A stretch of DNA of 64,000 nucleotides, taken from positions 219,870,391-219,934,390 of the forward strand of contig OU015490.1 in assembly GCA_907164885.2 (NCBI GenBank), in the 5' to 3' direction. Each line of letters opens with the position of its first letter. The stretch's first letter is position 1. Position numbers and translations under genes: made by a program. This stretch comes from Dolomedes plantarius (Eukaryota > Arthropoda > Arachnida > Araneae > Dolomedidae). Positions 11,587 to 24,262 of this stretch are shown here, piece after piece. The notes below the pieces were generated by a model that did no database searches, was not told the origin of the DNA, and was given only the letters and a program-made list of their open reading frames with translations.

Positions 11587-11591
11587 GAATC

Positions 11592-12138
11592 AAAACAGTT
11601 CACTTGAAGATATTTATCCCAGTTCACGAAGAGTAACAATGCAGAGTAGAAAACAAACTTTATAAGATCGCAGAAATTCAACTGAATTGTATCGGAAAGA
11701 ACGGGAGAATTGGTCCACGATACACGAATACGTTAAACCATTACCTGGATTCATTAATGGGAGGTCCTACCCTGTGGACAGCCACGCTAAAATATCTTTG
11801 GGGTTAGACCATAATCCCGCTAAGCAGCTTTCTAAAAATTGGAGTTAAATATGCCAGCCTTAAAATTACTCGACTGAGTTAAAACATAATACGATTGCGT
11901 TAAATCTGACACGCCTGCGCTAAAGCTTACACGACTGCGCTAATCCCTATACCCCTGAAATGCTAGTTGCAAAGGTATTTAAAGAATTCTAGAACTCCTT
12001 ACGTTGCCACTCCAGAAAAGGTGAAAATCTCAACCAAGTGAAACACTGCCATCTGTTGGTGAGCGCAAATTAACATATTAGATTAGCATTCAAGAAACAC
12101 AAAAAAATTAACAATAAAAATGTCTTAAGTCCAAACAA
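11592..12138. other. Unassigned interval with short repeats
   Basis: No gene is seen. A short run near 11840-11950 repeats a GCGCTAAA-type phrase (CGACTGAGTTAAA, CGATTGCGTTAAA, CGCCTGCGCTAAA, CGACTGCGCTAAT), a small degenerate tandem repeat of about 21-22 bp. A CTGCCATCTGTTGGTGAGCG motif lies at about 12045. Confidence 0.4.
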
Positions 12139-12749
12139 TCTCTGTCTATATATAACAGTTCCCTGACTGACTAACTTACTGACTGACATATAACACACAG
12201 ACCAAACTGCTGGACCTAAAGGGCTGAAATTTTGCATAGCAATTCTTATAGTTTAGGGGTGTACTATAAGATTTTTGAAAAATTCTTAGAATTTTTAAAA
12301 TTAAATTTTTAAGCTGGTTTGGTAACTTTTTTTAAGTTAGTATTTAAAATAATTTGAGGTTTATAAAATTTATATCACGAGAAAGATCGTAAAAATTCCT
12401 TTAAAATGAAATTTTTTTTAATCTTTACCATCATTTTTTGATTTTTGGTGAAATTTTAATGATTAATTTTTAGAACTTAATTTATTGAATGCTGATCACG
12501 TGATTTCTTTTTCTGGTACTTTAAAAAAAATTATCGTCATGTGCATAACAATGAAATAGACAAAACGCATTTTTTTCTTGCTAATGAGGCAAACGATTAG
12601 ACATTATTAAAAAAAATATTAAAATATCGTAAAAGATATGTTCCTCAAACTGTACTATATTGACTGTACGATATTCCTTAGTATGTTCTATTTGATTTAA
12701 TTGGAACATTTTCTTCTACGTTATTTTGTCTATAAAAACATCCCTTACG

Positions 12750-12791
<42 letters not shown>

Positions 12792-12995
12792 ATTGCATAC
12801 ATTGATCGTTGTATTTATTATGTATATATATGTATATATATATATATATTTACATCAATTGCATACATTGATCGTTGTATTTATTATGTATATATATATA
12901 TATATATATATATCAATTGCATACATTGATCGTTGTATTTATTATATATATATATATATATATTTACATCAATTGCATACATTGATCGTTGTATT

Positions 12996-13036
<41 letters not shown>

Positions 13037-13065
13037 CATCAATTGCATACATTGATCGTTGTATT

Positions 13066-13135
<70 letters not shown>

Positions 13136-13214
13136 TTTTGCGCATTAATTGCATACATTGATCGTAGTAATTAATTTGAATGTACTCCGTAGCGAAGTAA
13201 GGGTATTCAGCTAG
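12139..13214 (+). mobile_element. Helitron-like non-autonomous element
   Basis: It begins TCTCTGTCTATATATAAC after an A and ends TATTCAGCTAG before a T, fitting the 5'-TC / CTRR-3' rule with insertion between A and T. The last 40 bp (CTCCGTAGCGAAGTAAGGG) look like tails I associate with arthropod Helitrons, although the terminal hairpin is weak. There are no terminal inverted repeats and no target duplication. It has no coding capacity and contains a TA minisatellite. Confidence 0.45.
12750..13165. repeat. TA microsatellite interleaved with a 33-nt unit, six copies
   Basis: A unit beginning ATCAATTGCATACATTGATC recurs at about 12788, 12854, 12912, 12968, 13038 and (diverged) 13144, separated by (TA)n of different lengths. 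The unit itself is partly palindromic (CAAT ... ATTG). Open frames here are poly-Tyr-Ile artefacts of TA repeats. Confidence 0.9.
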
Positions 13215-13215
13215 T

Positions 13216-13942
13216 AAACTGATTTAAAAAGGTTACTGCTTGAGAGCAAATGTTAAAGATTGAAGTTACTATATTGGCTATGTACTTTTGAAGGAAAATT
13301 AATATCTTTGTATGAAGAAAGAAACATTAAGACATTGATTTCCAACCGGTGTGACGTGGTCTTTCGGGGTGCCGCACGATCTTTTAAGGATAAACAAAAG
13401 ATATTAGTAGAGTCTACTTAAAATAGACATTAAGTTGTATAAATTATTCTCACGTCCGTCAGACTGGGGCATACATCGATGCATTAAGCTTGCGAACGAG
13501 ACAAATTTATTGACCTCCGCTGCTTCCACATTTAAAGTTAAGTTTATCAAGAGAGGCATTGGAGGAGGATTTTCCCCTTGAGCTGGCAGAGGATTACCTA
13601 GCCTAGAGAAAAAAAAATAAACTCACTAACTTTTGCCCTTTTCAACTTAACATTTGTGAGAGCAAGCCTTTTTTTTTTGTTGTGTTGACAATAAAATACA
13701 AAGCAAGAATTATACTGCTAAGCCTTAGGGATGATACGTGTGTTTTGCTGTGAACTGTTGGATCTAATATCAAGTATTTGTGCTTTAAGCATGAGTTTCA
13801 AAGGTCACATCAATAAAACAAAACTATTTTTAGAGATTTACATTGTAGTCCTCTGCTGAAATGTTATACTTAATCCCATGGCTGTTTTTGAAACTGTATT
13901 GAAGTTTCCTATTCTGATGTTTGTTACTTAGTATATCCTTAC
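13216..13942. other. Unassigned interval
   Basis: AT-rich, stops in all frames, no recognised element. Confidence 0.4.
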
Positions 13943-14295
13943 GGGCAGCGGTGGCCCAGTTGGCAAAGGAAGCGGCCAGTGATCGGAACATCACTGGTTC
14001 GGTACCTGTCGCTGACAAATAGGCCGGCGTGTTCATTAATGGTGGCCGGTGCACGTAAAATCTCTCGTGGCTGTAATGTGCTCAAAGTTCTCGAATTTAC
14101 CTCTGGAGGTGCGGTCAAGTGTTCTTGTCTCGTCACTTGACTCGGTTCTAAATTACGGGAACATCTTGTGGGGGGTAATGTTGGCCACCTAAACGATGCC
14201 CCCTTAAATGAATGGCCAGCAGTATCTCTCTTTATGAGACCTGATGGCGCCATAACGAATCTTCTGGGCATTTGTAAGAAATGAATAAATAACTT
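13943..14295 (+). mobile_element. tRNA-derived SINE, plus orientation
   Basis: The head GGGCAGCGGTGGCCCAGTTG resembles a tRNA 5' half with a pol III A box. A B-box-like GGTTCGGTACC follows at about 13996-14006. The tRNA-unrelated body (14020-14270) is GC-richer than its surroundings and ends in an A-rich tail near 14285. No coding. The antisense open frame 13939-14271 is a shadow. Confidence 0.7.
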
Positions 14296-14618
14296 ACATC
14301 TTTAAATATATAAATAAAATCAGTAATGGAGTAATTATTGATTTGAACTTAAATTTAACACTTTTTTTGCTACATATTTCACTTTGATTCTATATTTAAG
14401 AAACTGAAAAAAAAACTAAAATTCTAAAAGGATACCCATAGTATCTAACATCCTCCTCAAGGGTGCTACAAACCATAAAAGATTGGGAATATTTTCATTT
14501 AGGTAAAGACAATTTGTTAGGTGTGGAAGGATTAAAACCTTTTAGCAGGCGATAAGGCAGTTGGCGAAGACGGCTATATCATAATGAAGTGTGAGAAAAG
14601 AGGCTTAAGCAAAGACTA
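14296..14618. other. Left flank of the giant palindromic element
   Basis: Unassigned, AT-rich. It ends with CCCGTA (14619-14624), the left copy of the target duplication. Confidence 0.4.
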
Positions 14619-14624
14619 CCCGTA

Positions 14625-14945
14625 AGTAGTATAAAAATGACAGTTCCGCAACAGGAGCAGGAGCAAGAAGGGGGAGGGGCTTAAAGTGGGCGGAGCTAAC
14701 TGAGTGACGTGGACCAATCAGAGTGCAGCTGGCCACCTGGTGGTCGATTTGGACCAATCAGGAGAGGGCAGCGCTGCTATCGCCCCCTAGCGGGAAAACC
14801 TGGAACCTTGTAGTTCAGCAGAATCTTGAAGAGAGTATGTGCTCCGCGGAGCGCCACCTATCGGTTAAACAGGGAACTAAATTTCATACAAGGATTGGAG
14901 GTTAGGGCATATTTTTTTCAGTGCTGCCATCTGCTGGTAAAATAG
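14625..14945 (+). promoter_or_regulatory. GC-rich terminal control-like block, left tip (CTCF-like motif cluster, CCAAT, GC box, TATA)
   Basis: TATAAAAA lies 5 bp inside the end. A GGGCGG-type box (about 14688), GTGACGTGG (about 14704) and two GGACCAATCA boxes (14711, 14751) follow. Four minus-strand motifs fit the CTCF core consensus CCASYAGRKGGCRS: 14730-14743, 14780-14793, 14851-14864 and 14924-14937. All four point the same way, toward the element end. The block is far more GC-rich than the rest of the arm. The motif identity comes from consensus matching by eye. Function is inference. Confidence 0.5.
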
Positions 14946-14984
14946 GGAACTACATTTTTGGGACTTAGAAATTTTTTTAAAAGT

Positions 14985-15066
14985 ATTTTCCATGGGAATT
15001 GAACCCGTTAAGGAAATATTACCTGACTACTTTTAGCGACGTAATACCGTTACGCTATGGGTCGTC
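14985..15066 (-). other. tRNA-like sequence with A and B boxes, left arm copy
   Basis: Mirror of 27185-27267. The reverse complement holds TAGCGTAACGG (15047-15057) and GGTTCAATTCC (14995-15005), both fitting the pol III A and B box consensus. The acceptor ends do not pair and no proper anticodon arm forms, so this is not a functional tRNA gene as read. Confidence 0.4.
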
Positions 15067-17639
15067 GGAAGTTCAGTGAATTATATTCTATAACAGAGAG
15101 AATATTTTTATGAATTTACTAGAATTAATTATCAAAAATAAATATAACGTCATCTATTGTTTAAAAATGAAACTTAGATAATTTAATACAAGGTTTTGAG
15201 TATATTTTTCAAAACTTTAAATATTTTTAGTCGAATTCTAACTTAAAATATATATTATCAACTTAGTAGTTCGAAAAAAAGGGCTTATTTTCAGGACATT
15301 AAAATTGTTTTGCTATGTTTTTTAACGTGATATATAATTTTACATAGATACATTCGCTAAATAATACAAAATAATAATAAATTTGTACATAGATAGGCTA
15401 AAACGAATATTTTTTTCTTTTACTTTAAATTTTTTTATTAGGTTTTTAAACTTAAAACATATTATCAATTTAATAGTTTGGAAAAAGTATTTATTTCAGA
15501 ACATTACATACTAGCATGAAAAAAATGAGAAATATTATTTGATCTTACCTTGAAAAACATTCCATGACAGCTAACAAGGGATATTTTTAGACATAAAATT
15601 ATTTAAACAAAGCGGGAATTCTCCAGTAGAGTTATTTTTTTCCTTTTAATATTAGAAATAAAAACTGAAATATGATTCAATCTAGATAATTATTTAAATT
15701 AAATACACATACCATACCAATCCATACTATTAAATCTGCAAGAGAAGATATTAAATTTACACTAAAAAAAATTTTTTAATTGTCGACATGTGCATACTGC
15801 AATAGTCTACATTATTATCAAAAAGTTCATTGAATTATATTCTATAACAGAGAGAATATTTTTACGAATTTACTAGAATTAATTATCAAAAATAAATATA
15901 ACGTCATCTATTGATTAAAAATGAAACTTAGAAAATTTAATACATGGTTTTGAGTATATTTTCCAAAACTTTAAATATTTTTAGTCGAATTCTAACTTAA
16001 AATATACTATCAACTTTGTAGTTAAAAAAAAGGGCTTATTTTCACGACTTTAAAATTGTTTTGCTATGTTTTTTAACGTGATATATAATTTTACACAGAT
16101 ACATTCACAAAATAATACAAAATAATAAGAAATTTTACATAGATAGGCTAAAACGAATATTTTTTTCTTTTACTTGATATTTTTACACATGAAATTATTT
16201 TACAACAAGCGTTAAGTTTAAAATATCTTTAATTTTCATGCTAATATCAATTTTAAGTATAGTATAATTTAGATATATCTTTAAAACCATTTAAACATAA
16301 CTTGAAGACTTTAAATTATACAATTACCATCTAGAAAGTGAAACTTAAAAATATATGCGTCAATTTGATTATCTTTATACAGTTTATGTACTGTTTTAAA
16401 TGTATTTTTTAAACCTTAAATGCTTTTAACAGATAAAAAAACTTTAAAACCATAAAGTAAAGGCATACTTAACGCATTGAGAAATCTAAAACCTATATCT
16501 TACTTTAACTAAAGTGTATGATTTTTTCTAATGCATATACTAAAATGTCATACTAAAATTAAAAACATTTTATAGAGATAGACTTTTGATAGGGTTTAAA
16601 CATAAAATGACTTTGTTATCTTTAAACCCATTTAAACATAACTTGAAGACTTTAAATTATACAATTACCATCTAGAACCTGAAACTTAAAAATGTATGCG
16701 TCAATTTGATTATCTTTATACAGTTTATGTACTGTTTTAAATGTATTTTTAAAACCTTAAATGCTTTTAACAGATAAAGAAAACTTGAAAACCATAAAGT
16801 AAAGGCGTGCTTAATGCATTGAGTAATCTAAAACCTACATCTTACTTTGACTAAAGCGTATGCTTTCTTCTAATGCATATACTAAAATGTCATACTAAAA
16901 TTAAAAAAAAAACATTTTATAGAGATAAAGACTTTTGATAGAGTTTAAACATAAAATGACTTTGTTATCTTTAAGCCCATTTAAACATAACTTGAAGACT
17001 TTAAAATATACAATTACCATCTAGAACCTGAAAATTAAAAATGTATGCATCAATTTGATTATCTTTATACAGTTTATGTACAGTTTTGAATGTATTTTTA
17101 AACCTTAAGTTCTTTTACCAGATAAACAAAACTTGAAAACCATAAAATTATTTAAGCAATGTGAGAATTCCCCAGTAGGGTTATTTTTTCCTTTTAATAT
17201 TAGAAATAAAAACTAAAATATGATTCAATCTTGATAATTGTTTAAATTAAATATACATACCATAACAATCCATACTATTAAATCTGCAAGAGAAGGTATC
17301 AAATTTGTCTCGCGATGTTAATAGAGAAGATTCTTACATTATCATAAATAATACAGACTTTATTATTTTTAGAAGATATTTACATGAGTTCATTTTAGAA
17401 GTAATTGAATCAAGGTTTGAATCCTACAGCAGTAAGGGGTATATGCAAACATGAAGACTTTAAATAATACAATTTCCATCTAGAACCTAAAACTTAAAAA
17501 TATATGTATCAATTTAAGTATCTTTATATAGTTTATGTACAGTTTCGAATTTATTTCAAACCATAAGCATTTTTAAAACTTTAAATCTATGTTATAAGTT
17601 AAGACGCTTACTAAAATTAAAAACATTTTATAGAGATAA

Positions 17640-17900
17640 AGACTTGAAAGATAAAATTTGCAAGTTTTAATCCTAAATATTATATCTTATCCATAAATAT
17701 AGATTATTAATACATTATTTTAAACCTTATATGCTTTCAAAGATTATCCAAATTGTGATATATTGTTAAATTTCACAGGTTTTAAGATATCTATTTAACC
17801 TAAGATGTTTATAAATCCTACCTAAATTGAATAGTTTCTGCATAACAACATAAACTGCGTAAACAACCAAATATTAACTTAATTTACATAAGAACATAAG
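17640..17900 (+). repeat. Distal direct repeat (deletion breakpoint partner)
   Basis: The block beginning GACTTGAAAGATAAAATTTG recurs with about 90% or higher identity at 20150-20400 in the same orientation. The right arm contains a single fused version: its inner side (24270-24480) matches the 20.2-kb copy and its outer side (24540-24680) matches the 17.6-kb copy. Confidence 0.85.
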
Positions 17901-20149
17901 ATTTCCTTTTTGATAACAAAATTATACATATTGCTAAATTAAAATTCTTGCTATACTTTCATATAAGATAGTTTTCTACATACAAAGTAATAGTTAGAAT
18001 TAAAATTGCTATTAATTCTAATTTTAACATGAAAAAACGTATACGTTATAAAACTTATATAATAAAATAGGTCTTTGAAAAATATTCTATAAAAAGTAAT
18101 AAAACATATTACGGAAACTTTAAATTAATTTATGATAGACTTAATATCTTAAGCATTTAAATAGTTTTTAGACTATTATTAGTATGCATTTAATAAAGTT
18201 TAATATTAAATGAACATCAAACATATATTAACTTAGATGTTTTAACCACAAACAATAATTATTAAAAATAATAATTAAAAAATATAAGATTCGAAACTTT
18301 GAAACATACTATTATATATACAATGGAAGATGTTAAATTTACGTCGAACTTAAATTATAAGATTGTTTCTAACACCGTCACAATCTCAATGATATATAAC
18401 ATTGAGGTTTTAAATATTCTGCAAATGCTATGAGACATTTGGTATAGAAAATAATTAGCATTAGATCTTACCTTCAAAATCTATAATTTATACAAAACTG
18501 TACATATAATTTTTTCAAAACATGATTTAATTAAATAATATACACTTTTTGATCAACTAAATTGAATAGTGAATTCTTTGCTATTGAATGGGTAAATACA
18601 ATAGTTCTACCAAGATATGCAATTTTATATGTCGATAAAGGTAGTTTAACGTCACAGTTATAATCTTAACAGATAACAAAACCATAAATAGTTAAAATTT
18701 TTACCTGAAATATATACTTATTTTTACTTAACGTTAGGAAATTGCAATATTTATTGAAATATAGACACGTAAAATGACTTCCTACCGTTAAAAGTTTTAG
18801 CAAGAAATTTATCAACACTTTAAAAAGTATATTTCTTCTTCAATCATATATAAAAGCTTTTAATATTAACACAAAACACAATTAATTCTGAAATGGTTTT
18901 ATCTAAATTCACATTCACTAAAAATTGTTTTATTCTTTAAAAATTATTTTAATATTAACATAAAACTTAAACAATTTTATCTAAATTCATTCAAATATAT
19001 ATTTTAACTTAACGCAGTATAATAAAATTGTATACATCTATAACATTTACATTGAAAATTGTTTGATTCTAAAATTTCTTCTTTAAATAAGAGGTTTTAA
19101 TATTCACACAGCATTTTAAATAATATGTTTTACTAGAAAATAAATTTTCAAAACATGTATAAACTTACGAAGTCATGATGTGAAGTGGTCTTACGTCCTT
19201 AATGTGACGCGGAGGGAGCTGATTTAGAATCTGTTAGAGGCCTGGATTCTTCATTGTTACACGTAGGCTGCGAAATGCTGCGTTCGTAAGGAACTTCATT
19301 CCCGTTAATTGCTATTTCACGAGAAAAAAATTAATCTTTTAATGTGAGAACCAAGAGTAAAATATGCATGTTACTGTATGTTATCAGCGATAAAAGTTCA
19401 CTAAAAGTCGAAGTTAAAGTGCATACATTTAACCTGGAATGAATCTATGATAAGATAAATAATTATTTTACTATCATTTAAGGAATCGTTCACGCTCCTT
19501 TTATTTAATTTGTCAAGAGTTGGCAACAATTCTACAATGAGTTACATTCCGTTATCTTTGTTTGTTTTAGTAAACAAGACTTAATCAGTATCTTTAGTCC
19601 AAACTGTTGAAAAACAGGAAGTGTAACATCAGATAAGATGTTTCATCAAAGTTAAACAATTGATAAGAAGGCTCTACCATATCCGCTGTAAAATTAGTTG
19701 TAATCAAAATTTTCAATTACGAGGTACACTTTTACAAAGTGCTGTTTTATTAGTGTTATAATAGATAAAGTTCCAAGTTCATATGCTGATATTGACACTT
19801 CTATTAATGAAGCGTATAGTAATTATAGCATACAGCTAAAACCCATAAGGAAACACAGTCATATAAATGGTTATTCTACTACGATAGAAGAATATGTGCA
19901 GACAATATTTTTATATATCAAACAGTCGTAGTTAACATACTACTTGTTTAAATACTGTTTATAAGACTGTAAATAATATAAACTTAACTTGAATACTTTA
20001 AATTATACAATTACCATCTAGAACCTGAAAATTAAAATATAAATATATATATATATATGCTGCAATCTGTAACGTTTAGCGCTTTTATCAACTTTAAAAC
20101 TGTATTATAAGTTAAGACGTTTACTAAAATTAAAAATATTTTATGACTT

Positions 20150-20400
20150 AAAAGATAAAATTTACAAGTTTTAATCCTAAATATTATTTCTTATCCATAA
20201 ATATAGATTATTAATACATTATTTTAAACCTTATATGCTTTCAAAGATTATCCAAATTGTGATATATTGTTAAATTTCACAGGTTTTAAGATGTTTATTT
20301 TACATATGATGTTTATAAATCCTACCTAAATTGGAACAGTTTCTACACATCAGTCAAATATTAACTTAATTTACATAAGAGCATAAGACTTCCTTTTAAT
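20150..20400 (+). repeat. Proximal direct repeat (deletion breakpoint partner)
   Basis: Same block as 17640-17900. Distinguishing bases (for example TTTATTTTACATATGATG near 20293) match the right arm, placing the crossover in the identical stretch around 17690-17790 / 20200-20290. Confidence 0.85.
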
Positions 20401-21251
20401 ATCATAAATGATGCTAAATTAAAATTCTTGGTATACTTTAGTATAAAATAGTTTTTTTTACATACAATTAAAAAAATAATTATAAATCGTTACTCACAAA
20501 GTATACTCTCCTGAATAATCCTGTTTATATTATATATTCATTTTAAGTATATTTAACTGTTCTATATCTAATTTTATAGATGTCGGTTGCAATTTAAATC
20601 CATCACAATCTTCATCAAAATGCATCTGTTGTATATGACAACATTCGCCGCTGTCTATAATGCAAAGCTCCTCATTTGCGATAAACGATGTACAATTTAA
20701 TCCAATAATAAAGTCCGATATTTTATACGCAAAATCCCACCATGTGGGTAAGCATATTAGCATCTCATCTTCCTTCAATATATGAGGTTTGCTAGTATAT
20801 TTTTTAATCTTTATAAAAACTTCTTTCTTAAGATCTTGAATAACATAAATATAAGTGTTATTTAACAACTCCCAACAGGCTTGAACTTCTCTTGTTTTTA
20901 TATACTTTTGTCTATCTTTAAGCCATTTTTCTCGTAATATGCATGGATGTGAAATACGTGCTTTATATTCCTGCCTTAATCTTTCTATGTTACTATTATC
21001 TTCTTCTCCAGAGGAGATAATCTGAAAAAATATACAAATTAATAAGAATATAATTATAAAAATAAACTTTTTTAAATAAGCAGACTATACTACTTCATTT
21101 TATTAAATTAATTTGCGTTAAAAAATAATCATAATACGTTTAGATTAAATCCATTCATAATAAGTCAACATTCCTAACACTTTAAAACTATTATATTCAA
21201 TTTGAAAACATTGCATAGCGAAGTACGAGTTAACATATTATGATAAAGTTT

Positions 21252-21389
<138 letters not shown>

Positions 21390-21663
21390 GATTATTGCAT
21401 TAAAAAATATATGTTTAAAAATATACTAAATCAACATCATTCGTGTTTAAAACATATAATTAAAAATAAAATACTTACAACGAAGTTGTCAGAGTCATCA
21501 GAAAAATTAGAAGTATCTCCAATAGATGTATCCATCATTTCCTCATTTTCTTCTAAGCAGATAATCTAAATAAATAAAAATATATAGCGCATTATAATAA
21601 GTTAATATTTATAACAAGATCAAATTAAAAATATTTTATCCAGAACACTGTAATAAAGTTAAC

Positions 21664-21785
<122 letters not shown>

Positions 21786-22084
21786 GTTTAAAATATACAA
21801 TATAATAAGTTTACATTAATAGTCATCTATATTAAAAAAAAAATAAAAGTTTAAATTTTAAAAAAAATACTAAATTATTATTATAAACATTATTATCATT
21901 ATTCTTTTTAAAACATCCAAATAGAAATAAAAATTTAAAATATTTACAAGAATATCATCATGAGAACTAGCACCTTTCTCTGCAAAATTAGACATCTTAG
22001 TAATGTATGTACTATACTAAAACTACCGTTAAATGCTAACTAGAAAAAATAAAGATAATCTAATCTTCCAAATCTTCTACCAAG

Positions 22085-22092
22085 TATTTATA
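22085..22092 (-). promoter_or_regulatory. TATA box of left-arm gene copy
   Basis: The minus strand reads TATAAATA about 90 nt before the ATG at 21995. It mirrors 22757-22764. Confidence 0.5.
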
Positions 22093-22410
22093 ATCAGTTT
22101 AAAGTAGAAGTAGGGTTATTTAAATTTAAACTCCGGAATGAGTGCGATGCATTAAAAATATTCACAAACAATTCCTTATCAAGCAGATACCAAGAACGAA
22201 ATAATTCATTTTCTTATTTTTCAAAAGCTGGCAACACTATCGCATAAATTTTATAGAATTGATACCAAACCCGTCTTCTATCAGCTACTAATTTAAAAGC
22301 GGATATACAAATTACCCGTTAAGAAAATATCTTTTATCACTATAGACTATCTACACGTGCATATCTAATCATTCATTACCAGCTTCACTGATACACAACC
22401 ATTCCACCTT

Positions 22411-22438
22411 CTTACACATAAATTTGATTAAATGTAAG
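22411..22438. other. Centre of the palindrome (16-nt loop)
   Basis: CTTACA (22411-22416) and TGTAAG (22433-22438) are the innermost paired bases. The 16 nt between are unpaired. The arms are therefore nearly continuous, and the two gene copies start about 420 bp on either side of this point, as a bidirectional promoter region. Confidence 0.9.
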
Positions 22439-22756
22439 ATGGTGGAATGGTTGTGTATCAGTGAAGCTGGTAATGAATGATTAGATATGCACGTGTAGAT
22501 AGTCTATAGTGATAAAAGATATTTTCTTAACGGGTAATTTGTATATCCGCTTTTAAATTAGTAGCTGATAGAAGACGGGTTTGGTATCAATTCTATAAAA
22601 TTTATGCGATAGTGTTGCCAGCTTTTGAAAAATAAGAAAATGAATTATTTCGTTCTTGGTATCTGCTTGATAAGGAATTGTTTGTGAATATTTTTAATGC
22701 ATCGCACTCATTCCGGAGTTTAAATTTAAATAACCCTACTTCTACTTTAAACTGAT

Positions 22757-22764
22757 TATAAATA
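22757..22764 (+). promoter_or_regulatory. TATA box of right-arm gene copy
   Basis: TATAAATA lies about 90 nt before the ATG at 22854, a sensible pol II spacing for a short 5' leader. Confidence 0.5.
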
Positions 22765-22853
22765 CTTGGTAGAAGATTTGGAAGATTAGATTATCTTTAT
22801 TTTTTCTAGTTAGCATTTAACGGTAGTTTTAGTATAGTACATACATTACTAAG

Positions 22854-23064
22854 ATGTCTAATTTTGCAGAGAAAGGTGCTAGTTCTCATGATGATATTCT
22901 TGTAAATATTTTAAATTTTTATTTCTATTTGGATGTTTTAAAAAGAATAATGATAATAATGTTTATAATAATAATTTAGTATTTTTTTTAAAATTTAAAC
23001 TTTTATTTTTTTTTTTAATATAGATGACTATTAATGTAAACTTATTATATTGTATATTTTAAAC

Positions 23065-23112
<48 letters not shown>

Positions 23113-23386
23113 GTTAACTTTATTTCAGTGTTCTGGATAAAATATTTTAAATTTGATCTTGTTATAAATATTAACTTATTATAATGCGCTATATATTTTT
23201 ATTTATTTAGATTATCTGCTTAGAAGAAAATGAGGAAATGATGGATACATCTATTGGAGATACTTCTAATTTTTCTGATGACTCTGACAACTTCGTTGTA
23301 AGTATTTTATTTTTAATTATATGTTTTAAACACGAATGATGTTGATTTAGTATATTTTTAAACATATATTTTTTAATGCAATAATC

Positions 23387-23485
<99 letters not shown>

Positions 23486-24262
23486 ATATATATATATTAA
23501 ACTTTATCATAATATGTTAACTCGTACTTCGCTATGCAATGTTTTCAAATTGAATATAATAGTTTTAAAGTGTTAGGAATGTTGACTTATTATGAATGGA
23601 TTTAATCTAAACGTATTATGATTATTTTTTAACGCAAATTAATTTAATAAAATGAAGTAGTATAGTCTGCTTATTTAAAAAAGTTTATTTTTATAATTAT
23701 ATTCTTATTAATTTGTATATTTTTTCAGATTATCTCCTCTGGAGAAGAAGATAATAGTAACATAGAAAGTTTAAGGCAGGAATATAAAGCACGTATTTCA
23801 CATCCATGCATATTACGAGAAAAATGTCTTAAAGATAGACAAAAGTATATAAAAACAAGAGAAGTTCAAGCCTGTTGGGAGTTGTTAAATAACACTTATA
23901 TTTATGTTATTCAAGATCTTAAGAAAGAAGTTTTTATAAAGATTAAAAAATATACTAGCAAACCTCATATATTGAAGGAAGATGAGATGCTAATATGCTT
24001 ACCCACATGGTGGGATTTTGCGTATAAAATATCGGACTTTATTATTGGATTAAATTGTACATCGTTTATCGCAAATGAGGAGCTTTGCATTATAGACAGC
24101 GGCGAATGTTGTCATATACAACAGATGCATTTTGATGAAGATTGTGATGGATTTAAATTGCAACCGACATCTATAAAATTAGATATAGAACAGTTAAATA
24201 TACTTAAAATGAATATATATAATATAAACAGGATTATTCAGGAGAGTATACTTTGTGAGTAA
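22854..24262 (+). CDS. Orphan spliced gene of the palindromic element, right-arm copy (intact frame, last exon missing)
   Basis: Unknown family. Predicted exons: 22854-22901 (MSNFAEKGASSHDDIL), 23214-23300 (29 codons) and 23729-24262, all joined in phase 0 with GTAAAT and GTAAGT donors and TTTAG and TTTTCAG acceptors. The product is about 222 residues if exon 3 is read to its own TAA. Its N-terminal third is acidic. Exons 2 and 3 both open with ATTATCT and encode Ile-Ile followed by an acidic run (IICLEENEE, IISSGEEDN), so they look like duplicated exon starts. The rest of exon 3 is a Cys- and Trp-containing globular-looking region (ACWELLNNTYIYVIQDLKKE, LICLPTWWDFAYKISDFIIG, GECCHIQQMHFDEDCDG). 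No signal peptide or membrane segment is evident. A strong GTGAGT donor at 24255-24260 overlaps the stop, suggesting the ancestral transcript spliced on to an exon still present in the left arm but deleted here. Intact frame and splice sites suggest past selection. Expression is unknown. Confidence 0.6.
23392..23498. repeat. (TA)n microsatellite in intron 2, right arm
   Basis: About 105 bp of TA, mirror of 21252-21384. Confidence 0.95.

Noticed and set aside
12726..13174. Open frames rich in Tyr and Ile
   Set aside because: Translation of TA repeats, with no composition or motif of a protein. The same applies to 31371-31629 and 55475-55660.
13939..14271. 110-codon minus frame over the SINE
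   Set aside because: The SINE body and its tRNA head explain the sequence, and stops are few because it is GC-richer.
14723..14905. Mirrored 60-codon frame at the palindrome tips (also 27344-27526)
   Set aside because: It begins at GTG, not ATG, overlaps the motif cluster and has no protein-like features. Its mirrored openness follows from the inverted repeat.
14985..15066. Functional tRNA gene
   Set aside because: A and B boxes fit, but the acceptor stem does not pair and the anticodon arm is not normal.
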